A DNA stretch of 64,000 nt from Streptomyces coelicoflavus (GTDB lineage Bacteria > Actinomycetota > Actinomycetes > Streptomycetales > Streptomycetaceae): contig NZ_BEWB01000008.1 in assembly GCF_003112555.1 (NCBI RefSeq), forward strand, positions 248,001 to 312,000. The letters run 5' to 3'. Both the position numbers and the translations under genes were made by a program. This document shows, piece after piece, positions 36,521 to 45,637 of the stretch. The notes under the pieces are model-generated. The model had not been told where the DNA came from. It searched no databases and saw only the letters and a list, made by a program, of their open reading frames with translations. Numbering within the stretch: the stretch's first letter is position 1; each line of letters begins with the position of its first letter.

Positions 36521-36549
36521 TTGACCGCACAAGGCGCTCTCCCCACTAT
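36521..36549 (+). promoter_or_regulatory. Promoter of the GH48 gene
   Basis: TTGACC (36521-36526), a 17-base spacer and CACTAT (36544-36549). The perfect CebR box begins at the last base of the -10, so a bound repressor would block initiation. Confidence 0.55.
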
Positions 36550-36562
36550 GGGAGCGCTCCCA
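36549..36562. promoter_or_regulatory. Perfect CebR operator of the GH48 gene
   Basis: TGGGAGCGCTCCCA is a perfect 14-base palindrome identical to the CebR consensus of Streptomyces. CebR is a LacI-family repressor released by cellobiose. It lies 66 bases before the GH48 start. No cebR gene is in the window. Confidence 0.9.
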
Positions 36563-36627
36563 CTGGTTCAAGGCTTGTTGCTCCTCCCCCACTCCCCCTC
36601 CCCGAGCCGCAAGGAGGAACCAGCACC

Positions 36628-39549
36628 ATGCACTCCGGACACAGACCCAGACGCCGCACCGCGCGGCGATGGTGGACCGCCGCTCTGGCGGCCCTCGCAC
36701 TTCCCCTCACGATGCTGGGCACAGGTTCGACTCCCGCCCAGGCGGCCGCACTTCAGTGCAGCGTGGACTACAAGACCAACGACTGGGGCTCCGGTTTCAC
36801 CGCCGAGCTGACGCTGACCAACCGGGGCTCCGACGCCATCGACGGCTGGACGCTGACGTACTCCTACGCCGGCGACCAGAAGCTGTCCAACGGCTGGAAC
36901 GGCACCTGGTCGCAGTCCGGCAAGAACGTCACCGTGAAGAACGCGCCGTACAACGCGCGGATCGCCGCCGGGGCCGCCGTCTCCACCGGCGGACAGTTCA
37001 CGTACAGCGGCAGCAACGCCGCCCCGGCGGACTTCGCGGTCAACGGCACCACCTGCACGGGTGCGCACCAGCCGCCGATCACCGTGCTGACCAGCCCGGA
37101 GGCGGGCGCGGTGTACTCACAGGGCGAGGCGGTGCCGCTGGCGGCCACGGCGGCCGCGGCCGACGGCGCCACCATCAGCAAGGTGGAGTTCTACGACGAC
37201 ACCACCCTGCTGGGCACCGACACCAGTTCGCCCTACACGCACTCCGCCTCTGGCTTGACCGTGGGCAGTCATTCCCTGGTCGCGAAGGCGTACGACAGCA
37301 CGGGCGCCTCCGCGAACTCGACGCCGGTCGGCGTCACGGTGGCCGCGGGACCGACCGTGGTCGCTTCTCCGGGTCAACTGGGCGTCCAGCAGGGCGAGTC
37401 GGGCACCTACGAGGTCAAGCTCTCGGAGCAGCCGACGGCGGACGTGACCGTCACGACCGCCCGCGCGAGCGGCAACACGGGCCTGACCCTGGCCGGTGGC
37501 GCGAGCCTCACCTTCACGCCGTCGAACTGGGACACCGCCCAGGAGGTGACCGTCTCGGCGGACGCCTCCGGCAGCGGCTCGGCGGTCTTCGAGTCGACGG
37601 CCCCCGGCCACGGCAAGGCCGCGGTCACCGTGACCCAGCTGGCGGCGGCGAAGGACTACGACGCCCGATTCCTCGAGCTGTACGGCAAGATCACCGACCC
37701 GGCGAACGGCTACTTCTCGCCGGAGGGCATCCCGTACCACTCGGTCGAGACGCTGATCGTCGAGGCGCCCGACCACGGCCACGAGACCACGTCGGAGGCG
37801 TACAGCTATCTGCTGTGGCTCCAGGCCATGTACGGCAAGGTGACCGGCGACTGGGCGAAGTTCAACAACGCCTGGGAGATCATGGAGACGTACATGATCC
37901 CCACCCACGCCGACCAGCCGACGAACTCCTCCTACAACGCCTCCAAGCCGGCCACCTACGCGCCCGAGCTGGACACGCCGAACGAGTACCCGGCGCCGCT
38001 GGACGGCACCGTGTCGGTGGGGTCGGACCCGATCGCCGGTGAGCTGAAGTCGGCGTACGGCACGGACGACGTCTACGGCATGCACTGGCTCCAGGACGTC
38101 GACAACACCTACGGCTACGGCAACTCGCCCGGCAACTGCGAGGCGGGTCCCTCCGACACCGGCCCGTCCTACATCAACACCTTCCAGCGCGGCGCGCAGG
38201 AATCGGTGTGGGAGACGGTGCCGCAGCCGACCTGCGACGCCTTCAAGTACGGCGGAAAGAACGGCTACCTGGACCTGTTCACCGGTGACGCCTCCTACGC
38301 CAAGCAGTGGAAGTTCACCAACGCCCCGGACGCCGACGCGCGCGCCGTGCAGGCCGCGTACTGGGCGGACATCTGGGCCGGGGAGCAGGGCAAGAGCGAC
38401 GAGATCTCCGCGACCCTGGACAAGGCCGCGAAGATGGGCGACTACCTGCGCTACGCCATGTTCGACAAGTACTTCAAGAAGGTCGGCGACTGCGTCGGGC
38501 CGTCGGCCTGCCCGGCGGGCACCGGCAAGGACTCCTCGATGTACCTGCTGTCCTGGTACTACGCCTGGGGCGGCGCGGTGGACACCTCGGCGGGCTGGGC
38601 CTGGCGCATCGGCTCCAGCCACACCCACGGCGGCTACCAGAACCCGCTGGCCGCGTACGCGCTGAGCACCGACCCCGACCTCAAGCCGAAGTCGGCGACC
38701 GGCCAGTCCGACTGGGCCAAGTCCCTGGACCGGCAGGTGGAGTTCTACCGCTGGCTCCAGTCCGACGAGGGTGCCATCGCGGGCGGCGCGACCAACAGCT
38801 GGGCGGGCCGGTACGCGACGCCGCCGGCCGGTACGCCGACCTTCTACGGCATGTTCTACGACGAGAAGCCGGTGTACCACGACCCGCCGTCCAACCAGTG
38901 GTTCGGCTTCCAGGCGTGGTCCATGGAGCGGGTCGCCGAGTACTACCAGCAGAGCGGTGACGCCGACGCCAAGGCGGTCCTGGACAAGTGGGTCGACTGG
39001 GCCCTGTCGGAGACCACGGTGAACCCGGACGGCACCTTCCTGATGCCGTCGACGCTCCAGTGGTCGGGACAGCCCGACACCTGGAACGCCTCGTCCCCGG
39101 GTGACAACGGCGACCTGCACGTCACGGTCGCGGACTACACCAACGACGTCGGTGTGGCGGCGGCGTACGCCAAGACCCTGACTTACTACGCCGACCGCTC
39201 GGGCGACACCGAGGCGGCCTCGACCGCCAAGGCGCTGCTCGACGGCATGTGGGAGAACAACCAGGACGCGCTCGGCATCGCCGTTCCGGAGACCCGCGCC
39301 GACTACAACCGCTTCGACGACGGGATCTACGTCCCGAGCGGCTGGAGCGGCACCATGCCGAACGGCGACACGATCGACGAGTCGTCGACCTTCGCCTCGA
39401 TCCGTTCCTTCTACCAGGACGACCCGGCCTGGTCGAAGATCGAGAGCTACCTCCAGGGCGGTGCCGCGCCCACGTTCACGTACCACCGGTTCTGGGCCCA
39501 GGCGGACATAGCCCTCGCCATGGGTTCGTACGCGGAGCTACTGGAATAG
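36628..39549 (+). CDS. Secreted GH48 cellulase (reducing-end cellobiohydrolase) with N-terminal CBM2
   Basis: 973 residues. Signal peptide about 1-40 (RRR start, LALPLTMLG, AQA). CBM2 about 42-142. An Ig-like domain is about 148-235 (ITVLTSPEAGAVYSQGEAVPL), and a second beta domain about 236-335. GH48 is about 342-973 with HETTSEAYSY holding the catalytic Glu near residue 388, plus GYGNSPGNCEAGPS, GSSHTHGGYQNPLAAYAL and NQWFGFQAWSMER. AAGGAGG precedes the ATG. It acts processively on crystalline cellulose together with the GH6 enzyme. Control by CebR is indicated by the box upstream. Confidence 0.95.
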   Translation: MHSGHRPRRRTARRWWTAALAALALPLTMLGTGSTPAQAAALQCSVDYKTNDWGSGFTAELTLTNRGSDAIDGWTLTYSYAGDQKLSNGWNGTWSQSGKNVTVKNAPYNARIAAGAAVSTGGQFTYSGSNAAPADFAVNGTTCTGAHQPPITVLTSPEAGAVYSQGEAVPLAATAAAADGATISKVEFYDDTTLLGTDTSSPYTHSASGLTVGSHSLVAKAYDSTGASANSTPVGVTVAAGPTVVASPGQLGVQQGESGTYEVKLSEQPTADVTVTTARASGNTGLTLAGGASLTFTPSNWDTAQEVTVSADASGSGSAVFESTAPGHGKAAVTVTQLAAAKDYDARFLELYGKITDPANGYFSPEGIPYHSVETLIVEAPDHGHETTSEAYSYLLWLQAMYGKVTGDWAKFNNAWEIMETYMIPTHADQPTNSSYNASKPATYAPELDTPNEYPAPLDGTVSVGSDPIAGELKSAYGTDDVYGMHWLQDVDNTYGYGNSPGNCEAGPSDTGPSYINTFQRGAQESVWETVPQPTCDAFKYGGKNGYLDLFTGDASYAKQWKFTNAPDADARAVQAAYWADIWAGEQGKSDEISATLDKAAKMGDYLRYAMFDKYFKKVGDCVGPSACPAGTGKDSSMYLLSWYYAWGGAVDTSAGWAWRIGSSHTHGGYQNPLAAYALSTDPDLKPKSATGQSDWAKSLDRQVEFYRWLQSDEGAIAGGATNSWAGRYATPPAGTPTFYGMFYDEKPVYHDPPSNQWFGFQAWSMERVAEYYQQSGDADAKAVLDKWVDWALSETTVNPDGTFLMPSTLQWSGQPDTWNASSPGDNGDLHVTVADYTNDVGVAAAYAKTLTYYADRSGDTEAASTAKALLDGMWENNQDALGIAVPETRADYNRFDDGIYVPSGWSGTMPNGDTIDESSTFASIRSFYQDDPAWSKIESYLQGGAAPTFTYHRFWAQADIALAMGSYAELLE

Positions 39550-39551
39550 CC

Positions 39552-39571
39552 CCCGCGAAGCGCTCCGCGGG
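39552..39571 (+). terminator. Small hairpin just after the GH48 stop
   Basis: CCCGCG-A-AGC and GCT-C-CGCGGG form a 20-base near-perfect palindrome (one mismatch pair), 2 bases after the GH48 stop codon. It is the first of three hairpins before the GH74 gene. Confidence 0.45.
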
Positions 39572-39599
39572 TCGGGCGGTTCGTTTTCGGCTGCCGGCC

Positions 39600-39643
39600 G
39601 TGTGTGGCTGGTCGCGCAGTTCCCCGCGCCCCTTGCAGGGGCG
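39600..39643. repeat. Common Streptomyces intergenic repeat between GH48 and GH74
   Basis: The stretch contains GGCTGGTCGCGCAGTTCCCC followed by GCGCCCCTTGCAGGGGCG. The end folds with arms CGCCCCT and AGGGGCG around TGC (39627-39643). From memory this sequence is frequent between Streptomyces genes. No gene lies in the 252-base gap. Confidence 0.65.
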
Positions 39644-39721
39644 TGGTGAGCACCGCTTCCTTCCTCGGGGCGCTTGACGGCTCCGTGTACTCGGTCTCGT
39701 CACCGGACGACGGGACCAACC

Positions 39722-39759
39722 GACCGGGCGGCCCCTGCCCACGCCTGGGCCGCCCGGTC
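39722..39759 (+). terminator. Strong hairpin 42 bases upstream of the GH74 start
   Basis: GACCGGGCGGCCC and GGGCCGCCCGGTC are perfect 13-base arms around a 12-base loop. As a terminator it would separate GH48 from GH74. Because it is so close to the GH74 start with little room for a promoter after it, it could instead sit in the GH74 leader RNA. Confidence 0.7.
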
Positions 39760-39801
39760 CTCGCATGTGTTCTGTTCCTGACGGAAGGACGGTTCCCCAC
39801 C

Positions 39802-42471
39802 GTGCGAAGAACCCGGATCCTCACCGTTCTGCTGGCCCTCGCGGCCGGCCTGCTGGCGGGCAGTCCGCCCACGGCACTGGCCGCCGGGCCGGCGCCGCGG
39901 GCGGCCGTCGCCGCCGACAGCTACACCTGGAAGAACGCCCGCATCGACGGCGGCGGCTTCGTGCCCGGCATCGTCTTCAACCGGACCGAGAAGGACCTGG
40001 CCTACGCCCGCACCGACATCGGCGGCGCCTACCGCTGGCAGGAGTCGTCCCACACCTGGACGCCGCTCCTCGACCACGTCGGCTGGGACGACTGGGGCCA
40101 CACGGGCGTGGTCAGCGTCGCCTCCGACTCCGTCGACCCCGACCGGGTGTACGCGGCGGTCGGCACGTACACCAACGACTGGGACCCGGCCAACGGCGCG
40201 GTGCTGCGCTCGGCCGACCGGGGCGCGAGCTGGGAGAAGACGGACCTGCCGTTCAAGCTGGGCGGCAACATGCCTGGCCGCGGCATGGGTGAGCGCCTGG
40301 CCGTCGACCCGCACGACAACGACGTGCTGTACCTGGGCGCACCCAGCGGCCACGGCCTGTGGCGGTCCACCGACGCGGGCGCCACCTGGTCCGAGGTGAC
40401 GGCCTTCCCCAACCCGGGCAACTACGCGCAGGACCCGAGCGACACGACCGGCTACGCCTCCGACAACCAGGGCATCACCTGGGTCACCTTCGACGAGTCG
40501 ACGGGCCGTGCGGGTACGGCCACGAAGACGGTGTACGTGGGGGTCGCCGACAAGGAGAACGCGGTCTACCGCTCGACGGACGCGGGCACGACCTGGGAGC
40601 GGCTGGCCGGCCAGCCCACGGGCTACCTGGCCCACAAGGGCGTGCTGGACGCGGAGAACGGCTACCTCTACCTGGCCTACAGCGACACGGGCGGCCCGTA
40701 CGACGGCGGCAAGGGGCGGTTGTACCGGTACGCGACGGCGACGGGCACCTGGACGGACATCAGCCCGGCCGCGGAGGCGGACACGTACTACGGCTTCAGC
40801 GGCCTGACCGTCGACCGGCAGCGTCCGGGCACGGTGATGGCGACCGCGTACAGCTCGTGGTGGCCGGACACGCAGATCTTCCGCTCGACGGACAGCGGAG
40901 CCACGTGGTCCCAGGCGTGGAACTACACCTCGTACCCGGACCGCGAGAACCGCTACACGATGGACGTGTCGTCGTCCCCGTGGCTCACCTGGGGCGCGAA
41001 CCCGGCGCCGCCCGAGCAGACGCCGAAGCTGGGCTGGATGACGGAGGCGCTGGAGATCGACCCGTTCGACTCGGACCGGATGATGTACGGCACGGGCGCC
41101 ACGATCTACGGCACGGAGAACCTGACGAACTGGGACGACGAGGGCGGCACGTTCGCCATCGAGCCCATGGTGCGCGGCCTGGAGGAGACGGCGGTCAACG
41201 ACCTGGCCTCGCCCCCGTCCGGCGCTCCGCTGCTCAGCGCCCTGGGTGACATCGGCGGCTTCCGGCACACGAGCCTGACCGAGGTCCCGTCGATGATGTA
41301 CACCTCGCCGAACTTCACCTCCACGACGAGCCTGGACTTCGCGGAGAAGAAGCCGGACGTCGTCGTCCGGGCGGGCAACCTCGACTCGGGCCCGCACGTC
41401 GCCTTCTCCACGGACAACGGCGCCAACTGGTTCGGCGGCACCGACCCGTCCGGGGTCAGCGGCGGCGGCACGGTCGCGGCGGGCGCGGACGGCAGCCGCT
41501 TCGTGTGGAGCCCGGAGGGCACGGGCGTGCAGTACACGACGGGCTTCGGCACGTCCTGGCAGGCGTCGTCGGGCATCCCGGCGGGCGCGGTCGTCGAGTC
41601 CGACCGGGTGGACCCGGCGACCTTCTACGGCTTCAAGTTCGGAAAGTTCTACGTCAGTACGGACGGCGGCGCGACCTTCACCGCCTCGGCGGCGACCGGG
41701 CTGCCCGCCGGTGACAGCGTCCGCTTCAAGGCGCTGCCGGGCGGGGAGGGCGACGTCTGGCTGGCCGGCGGGGCGGCGGACGGTCCCTACGGACTGTGGC
41801 ACTCGACGGACGGCGGCAGGACCTTCACCAAGCTGCCGGGGGTCGACGCGGCGGACACCGTCGGCTTCGGCAAGGCTGCCCCGGACGCCACCTACCAGAC
41901 CCTCTTCACCAGCGCGGAGATCGGCGGCGTCCGCGGCATCTTCCGCTCCACCGACGCGGGATCGACCTGGACCCGCGTCAACGACGACGCCCACCAGTGG
42001 GGCTGGACCGGCGCCGCCATCACCGGCGACCCGCGGGTCTACGGCCGGGTGTACGTGGCGACCAACGGCCGGGGGGTCATCTACGGCGACACGGCAGGAG
42101 GAGGGGACGGCACCGATCCGGGGCCGGGCCCCGACCCGACGCCCACCGGAGCCTGCGAGGTGGAGTACACGGTCACCAACCAGTGGTCGGGCGGCTTCCA
42201 GGCGGACGTCCGGCTCACCAACACCGGCACGTCGGCCTGGAACGGCTGGTCCCTCGACTGGTCGTTCCCCGGCGACCAGAGGGTGACCCGGATGTGGAAC
42301 GCCGAACACACCCGCACCGGCGCCACGGTGACGGCGAAGAACGTCGCCTGGAACGCCGGCGTGGCACCCGGCGCCTCGGTGACCTTCGGCTTCACGGGAA
42401 GCTGGTCGGGGACCAACGCGGAGCCGCAACGGTTCACCGCCGCCGGCCACACGTGCACGACCGCTGTGTGA
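39802..42471 (+). CDS. Secreted GH74 xyloglucanase with C-terminal CBM2
   Basis: 889 residues. Signal peptide about 1-28 (ILTVLLALAAGLLAG, ALA). The two seven-bladed propellers of GH74 are about 40-765, starting YTWKNARIDGGGFVPGIVF, with catalytic Asp residues D72 in ARTDIGGAYRW and the later one in LGDIGGFRH, and many Asp-box loops (STDAGATW, STDSGATW, STDGGATF). A Gly/Pro/Asp linker GDGTDPGPGPDPTPT precedes CBM2 at about 785-889. It cuts xyloglucan backbones. Start: GTG 39802, AAGGA 12 bases upstream. No CebR box precedes it. Confidence 0.93.
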   Translation: MRRTRILTVLLALAAGLLAGSPPTALAAGPAPRAAVAADSYTWKNARIDGGGFVPGIVFNRTEKDLAYARTDIGGAYRWQESSHTWTPLLDHVGWDDWGHTGVVSVASDSVDPDRVYAAVGTYTNDWDPANGAVLRSADRGASWEKTDLPFKLGGNMPGRGMGERLAVDPHDNDVLYLGAPSGHGLWRSTDAGATWSEVTAFPNPGNYAQDPSDTTGYASDNQGITWVTFDESTGRAGTATKTVYVGVADKENAVYRSTDAGTTWERLAGQPTGYLAHKGVLDAENGYLYLAYSDTGGPYDGGKGRLYRYATATGTWTDISPAAEADTYYGFSGLTVDRQRPGTVMATAYSSWWPDTQIFRSTDSGATWSQAWNYTSYPDRENRYTMDVSSSPWLTWGANPAPPEQTPKLGWMTEALEIDPFDSDRMMYGTGATIYGTENLTNWDDEGGTFAIEPMVRGLEETAVNDLASPPSGAPLLSALGDIGGFRHTSLTEVPSMMYTSPNFTSTTSLDFAEKKPDVVVRAGNLDSGPHVAFSTDNGANWFGGTDPSGVSGGGTVAAGADGSRFVWSPEGTGVQYTTGFGTSWQASSGIPAGAVVESDRVDPATFYGFKFGKFYVSTDGGATFTASAATGLPAGDSVRFKALPGGEGDVWLAGGAADGPYGLWHSTDGGRTFTKLPGVDAADTVGFGKAAPDATYQTLFTSAEIGGVRGIFRSTDAGSTWTRVNDDAHQWGWTGAAITGDPRVYGRVYVATNGRGVIYGDTAGGGDGTDPGPGPDPTPTGACEVEYTVTNQWSGGFQADVRLTNTGTSAWNGWSLDWSFPGDQRVTRMWNAEHTRTGATVTAKNVAWNAGVAPGASVTFGFTGSWSGTNAEPQRFTAAGHTCTTAV

Positions 42472-42510
42472 GGGAGCCGGTTGAGTTCGCCGTGACGGCT
42501 GCCGCGACGG

Positions 42511-42537
42511 CCGTGGCCGCCACGGCGGCGGCCACGG
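42511..42537 (+). terminator. Terminator after the GH74 gene
   Basis: CCGTGGCCGCC and GGCGGCCACGG are perfect 11-base arms around a 5-base loop, 39 bases after the stop. Confidence 0.65.
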
Positions 42538-42670
42538 CGACGATCGCCGTGCGGTTCTTGCTCGGGGGCGGGGACGGGGGCACCAGTGCGCCCGTTTCGC
42601 GCCCTTGTGGCGTTGCTGCGCTTCTTCGACCGTTGTGTCAGTGGGAGTCGGCGAGGACAGGGGGCGTCGC

Positions 42671-42916
42671 ATGGCGCGAAGGTGGGAGGGTCCGGCAGGG
42701 CGGCTGCTGCTCGGGCTGGCGGTGCTGCTGGACCGGACGGTCACGGGCAAGGCCGCGAAGAGGAGGCTCCAGCGCTTCCGGGACGCCGCTCTGCGCGCCG
42801 CGTACCGGCGGGGCGTACCGGTGGAGGTGCTCGCCTCCCGGACGCGGCTGACGCAGAGGTGGGTCAGGACGGTGGTCACCGGCGGGAAGCCCCCGCCGGT
42901 GGACGAGGCCGCGTGA
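42671..42916 (+). CDS. Small basic hypothetical protein
   Basis: 81 residues from the ATG at 42671, with GAGGACAGGGGG upstream. No family recognised. It is Arg/Lys-rich with an amphipathic stretch (KRRLQRFRDAALRAAYRRG) and a segment VEVLASRTRLTQRWVRTVV that resembles a helix-turn-helix second half, so DNA binding is possible. It converges with the rhamnogalacturonan lyase gene, 3 bases between stops. An earlier in-frame start at 42605 is less likely. Confidence 0.5.
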   Translation: MARRWEGPAGRLLLGLAVLLDRTVTGKAAKRRLQRFRDAALRAAYRRGVPVEVLASRTRLTQRWVRTVVTGGKPPPVDEAA

Positions 42917-42919
42917 GGG

Positions 42920-44815
42920 TCAGGGCGTGTAGACCGACGGGCGCGGAGCCGTCGGCATGCCGTTGCCCAGGAAGAAGCTCGGGTGCGGGGGCTGGTTGTA
43001 GGCGGTGTTCTGCCAGGCCAGGGCGGTGCGGTACTGGGTGTCGTGGAGGAGGGTGGTGATGCGGGTGTCCGTGTCGTACGGGGTGGAGTAGATGCGCAGC
43101 GCCGTGTTGTTCGACGTGCGCCAGACGACCTCCTCGCGCCAGTCGCCGAGGATGTCTCCGGCCAGGACCGGTGTGGCCTTGGTGCCGTTGTTGGAGGCGA
43201 CGCCGGAGCCGGTGAGGAGGCGGGTGTCGCCGGAGGGGCCGTACTTGTCGATGCGGGTGCCGTCCAGGAGTTCGCGGACGGTGTCGCCGTCCCACCAGGA
43301 CAGGAAGTTGGCGCTGGAGGGCTTGCGGCCGTTCACCACCGTGCCCCTGGGGTTGCGGATGCCGCTCTCCGCCGACGACCAGGACTCGGCGCCCGCGCTG
43401 CCCGACCAGATGTCGCCGGAGACACCGCGCCCGTTGTCGCCGCTCGCGCCGGTCGACCACAGGATCTGGCCCGTGCGCGCGTCCGCCATGTACGACGAGG
43501 GCTTCGAGCCGTCCTCGTCGACCTTGAACTCCTCCAGGCCCGCACGGGACGGGTCGAGGTCGCCGACGTGCATGGCGTCGCCGTGGCCGTTCCTGGTGGT
43601 CCACAGGGCGTAGCCGTTGTCGTCGACGGCCATCGCGCCGTAGACGATCTCGTCCCGGCCGTCGCCGTCGACGTCCGCGACGGAGAGCTGGTGGTTGCCC
43701 TGGCCGTCGTAGCCCCTGCCGCTGTTGGTGGAGGGGTTGGTGTCGAAGGTCCAGCGGCGGGTGAACCGGCCGTCCCGCCAGTCCCAGGCGGCGATCACCG
43801 TGCGCGTGTAGTAGCCGCGCGCCATGATCACGGAGGGGCGGACGCCGTCCAGGTAGGCCGTGCCGGCCAGGAAGCGGTCGACGCGGTTGCCGTAGGAGTC
43901 GCCCCAGGAGGAGACCGAGCCCCGGGCGGGGACGTAGTCGACGGTGCCCATGGCCCTGCCGGTCCGGCCGTTGAACATGGTGAGGTACTCGGGGCCCGAC
44001 AGGACGTAGCCGCTGGAGTTGCGGTGGTCGGCGGAAGAGCTGCCGATGACCGCGCCGCCGCCGTCCCTGGTGCCGTCGGCGGTCTTCATGGCGACCTCGG
44101 CCCGGCCGTCGCCGTCGTAGTCGTACACCTGGAACTGGGTGTAGTGGGCGCCGGAGCGGATGTTGCGGCCCAGGTCGACGCGCCACAGGCGGGTGCCGTC
44201 GAGGCGTATGCCGTCGACGATCGTGTTGCCGGTGTAGCCGGACTGGGAGTTGTCCTTGGCGTTGGTCGGCTGCCACTTGAGGACGAGGTCGAGGGCCCCG
44301 TCGCCGTCGAGGTCGCCGACGGAGGCATCGTTGGCCTCGTAGGTGTAGGAGACGCCGTCGGGGGTGGTGCCGCCGGAGGGCGGGCTGATCGGTACGTCCT
44401 TGTAGCCGGCGCGGAACTGGATGGCGTGGACGGAGTCGCCCTGCTCGGTGCCGTTCACGACCGCGCGGACGGTGTAGTCGGCGTGCGAGGGGGCGCCGGC
44501 GTGGAAGTAGGTGGTGGAGCCGGTGACCGGGCTGGAGTTGACCTTCGTACCGGCCCGGTAGACGTTGAACGCGACGTTGTCCGGGTCGGTGCCCAGCCAG
44601 CGCCAGCCGACCAGGTTGCCGTCGCCGGTGTGGACGCTGACGACGCCCCGGTCGAGGGCCTCGACCTGGCGTGCGGTGGCGGCGTGGGCGGTGTCGGGGG
44701 CCAGCGTGGTCAGGCCGGCGCCGAGGAGCCCGGCGGCGGCGAGGGCGGCGGCCACGGCGAGGGGGCGTCTGCGGTGGGTGCGGGGGGCGTGGGGGCGGGT
44801 GTGGGGGTGCCTCAC
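42920..44815 (-). CDS. Secreted rhamnogalacturonan lyase (PL11)
   Basis: 631 residues. Signal peptide about 1-46 (Arg/His-rich start, AVAAALAAAGLLGAGL, AHA). The PL11 eight-bladed propeller begins VEALDRGVVSVHTGDGNLVGWRWLG. Calcium-binding DxDGDG loops recur: DLDGDGALDLVLKWQ, DYDGDGRAEVAMK, DVDGDGRDEIVYG. The late FFLGNGMP is typical. It cleaves the rhamnose-galacturonate backbone of pectin by elimination. GTG start at 44815 with AGGAGGT upstream. It extends the cellulase/xyloglucanase set to pectin. Confidence 0.94.
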   Translation of the reverse strand: MRHPHTRPHAPRTHRRRPLAVAAALAAAGLLGAGLTTLAPDTAHAATARQVEALDRGVVSVHTGDGNLVGWRWLGTDPDNVAFNVYRAGTKVNSSPVTGSTTYFHAGAPSHADYTVRAVVNGTEQGDSVHAIQFRAGYKDVPISPPSGGTTPDGVSYTYEANDASVGDLDGDGALDLVLKWQPTNAKDNSQSGYTGNTIVDGIRLDGTRLWRVDLGRNIRSGAHYTQFQVYDYDGDGRAEVAMKTADGTRDGGGAVIGSSSADHRNSSGYVLSGPEYLTMFNGRTGRAMGTVDYVPARGSVSSWGDSYGNRVDRFLAGTAYLDGVRPSVIMARGYYTRTVIAAWDWRDGRFTRRWTFDTNPSTNSGRGYDGQGNHQLSVADVDGDGRDEIVYGAMAVDDNGYALWTTRNGHGDAMHVGDLDPSRAGLEEFKVDEDGSKPSSYMADARTGQILWSTGASGDNGRGVSGDIWSGSAGAESWSSAESGIRNPRGTVVNGRKPSSANFLSWWDGDTVRELLDGTRIDKYGPSGDTRLLTGSGVASNNGTKATPVLAGDILGDWREEVVWRTSNNTALRIYSTPYDTDTRITTLLHDTQYRTALAWQNTAYNQPPHPSFFLGNGMPTAPRPSVYTP

Positions 44816-44892
44816 GGGACGGACCTCCTGAGGGGCGGACGGGTTCCGCCTCTCAGTCGCCGCCCGGGGCGGGCGGGTTGCCGCCCCTCGTC

Positions 44893-45633
44893 CTAGGGTT
44901 TCGTGAACGCCGCGAGGGTGAAGACCGGGTCGGCCCGGGGCCGGTCCTGGTCCGGCAGGGCGGCCAGGCGGGTGGCGAACTCCTCCGCGAGCGGTTCGCC
45001 CGGCGGCAGCGTGACGAACCAGCCGCGCCGCAGGTCCGCGACCGTCCGGCGGGGGCTGCGGCCCTGGCCGTGGCCGGTGAAGCGGGCCCCGCCGGCGGAG
45101 ACCAGACCGTGCTCGCGGGCGTACGCCGCCACCAGGTGGGCGGCGTCGTGCGCGGTGCTGGGCGGGCGGGCGGCGAGCACGGCGTCGATGTCGCTGCCCA
45201 CGTTGTGGGAGGCGCCCTTGTCCACCGTGGTCACGTACACCCCGCCCGGCCGCAGCACGCGGGCGCACTCGCCGACGATCGCCCGCGCGTTCCCGTCGCC
45301 GCCCGCGAGGTGCAGCAGCCACACACTGGTGACGGCGTCGAACTCCCCGTCCGCGAAGGGGAGCCGGCGGCTGTCGGCGAGCGCGACGGCACCGGGCAGC
45401 CGGGCGGCGGCGCGACGGGCCATGGCGGGGACGAGGTCGACCCCGCTCACCCGGAGGCCGTCGCGTCCGGCGGCGACCCGCCGGGTGACGATGCCGGTGC
45501 CGCACCCCACGTCGAGCAGGCGGCGGGCCTGCCGGGGCACCAGGCTCAGTACGGCGCGCGCGGCCGCCGCGGCCCGGGGCTCGCCGCCGCGGGACTCGTC
45601 GTACCGCTCCGCTTCCTTGTCGTAGTCGAGCAC
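44893..45633 (-). CDS. Class I SAM-dependent methyltransferase
   Basis: 246 residues. LLDVGCGTGIVTRRVA is SAM motif I, SGVDLVPAMARRA motif II, and FDAVTSVWLLHL then CARVLRPGGVYV follow (UbiE/COQ5-like group). Starts at GTG 45633, 4 bases after the stop of the pterin dehydratase gene, so the two form an operon. Substrate unknown. Confidence 0.87.
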   Translation of the reverse strand: MLDYDKEAERYDESRGGEPRAAAAARAVLSLVPRQARRLLDVGCGTGIVTRRVAAGRDGLRVSGVDLVPAMARRAAARLPGAVALADSRRLPFADGEFDAVTSVWLLHLAGGDGNARAIVGECARVLRPGGVYVTTVDKGASHNVGSDIDAVLAARPPSTAHDAAHLVAAYAREHGLVSAGGARFTGHGQGRSPRRTVADLRRGWFVTLPPGEPLAEEFATRLAALPDQDRPRADPVFTLAAFTKP

Positions 45634-45637
45634 ACCG

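Larger units (their letters stand above)
36106..36627. other. 522-base divergent control region between GH6 and GH48 cellulase genes
   Basis: No conventional gene is present. It holds a CebR-like box for GH6 (36407-36420), a possible leader peptide frame in the GH6 5' RNA (36212-36358), a GH48 promoter (36521-36549) and a perfect CebR box (36549-36562). Bases 36106-36211 would be the rest of the GH6 leader, where I see nothing else. Confidence 0.7.

Noticed and set aside
42483..42670. Small Ala/Thr-rich coding frame after the GH74 stop
   Set aside because: Its composition comes from the hairpin sequence CCGTGGCCGCC/GGCGGCCACGG, there is no ribosome site, and it continues out of frame into the next gene; a terminator explains it better.
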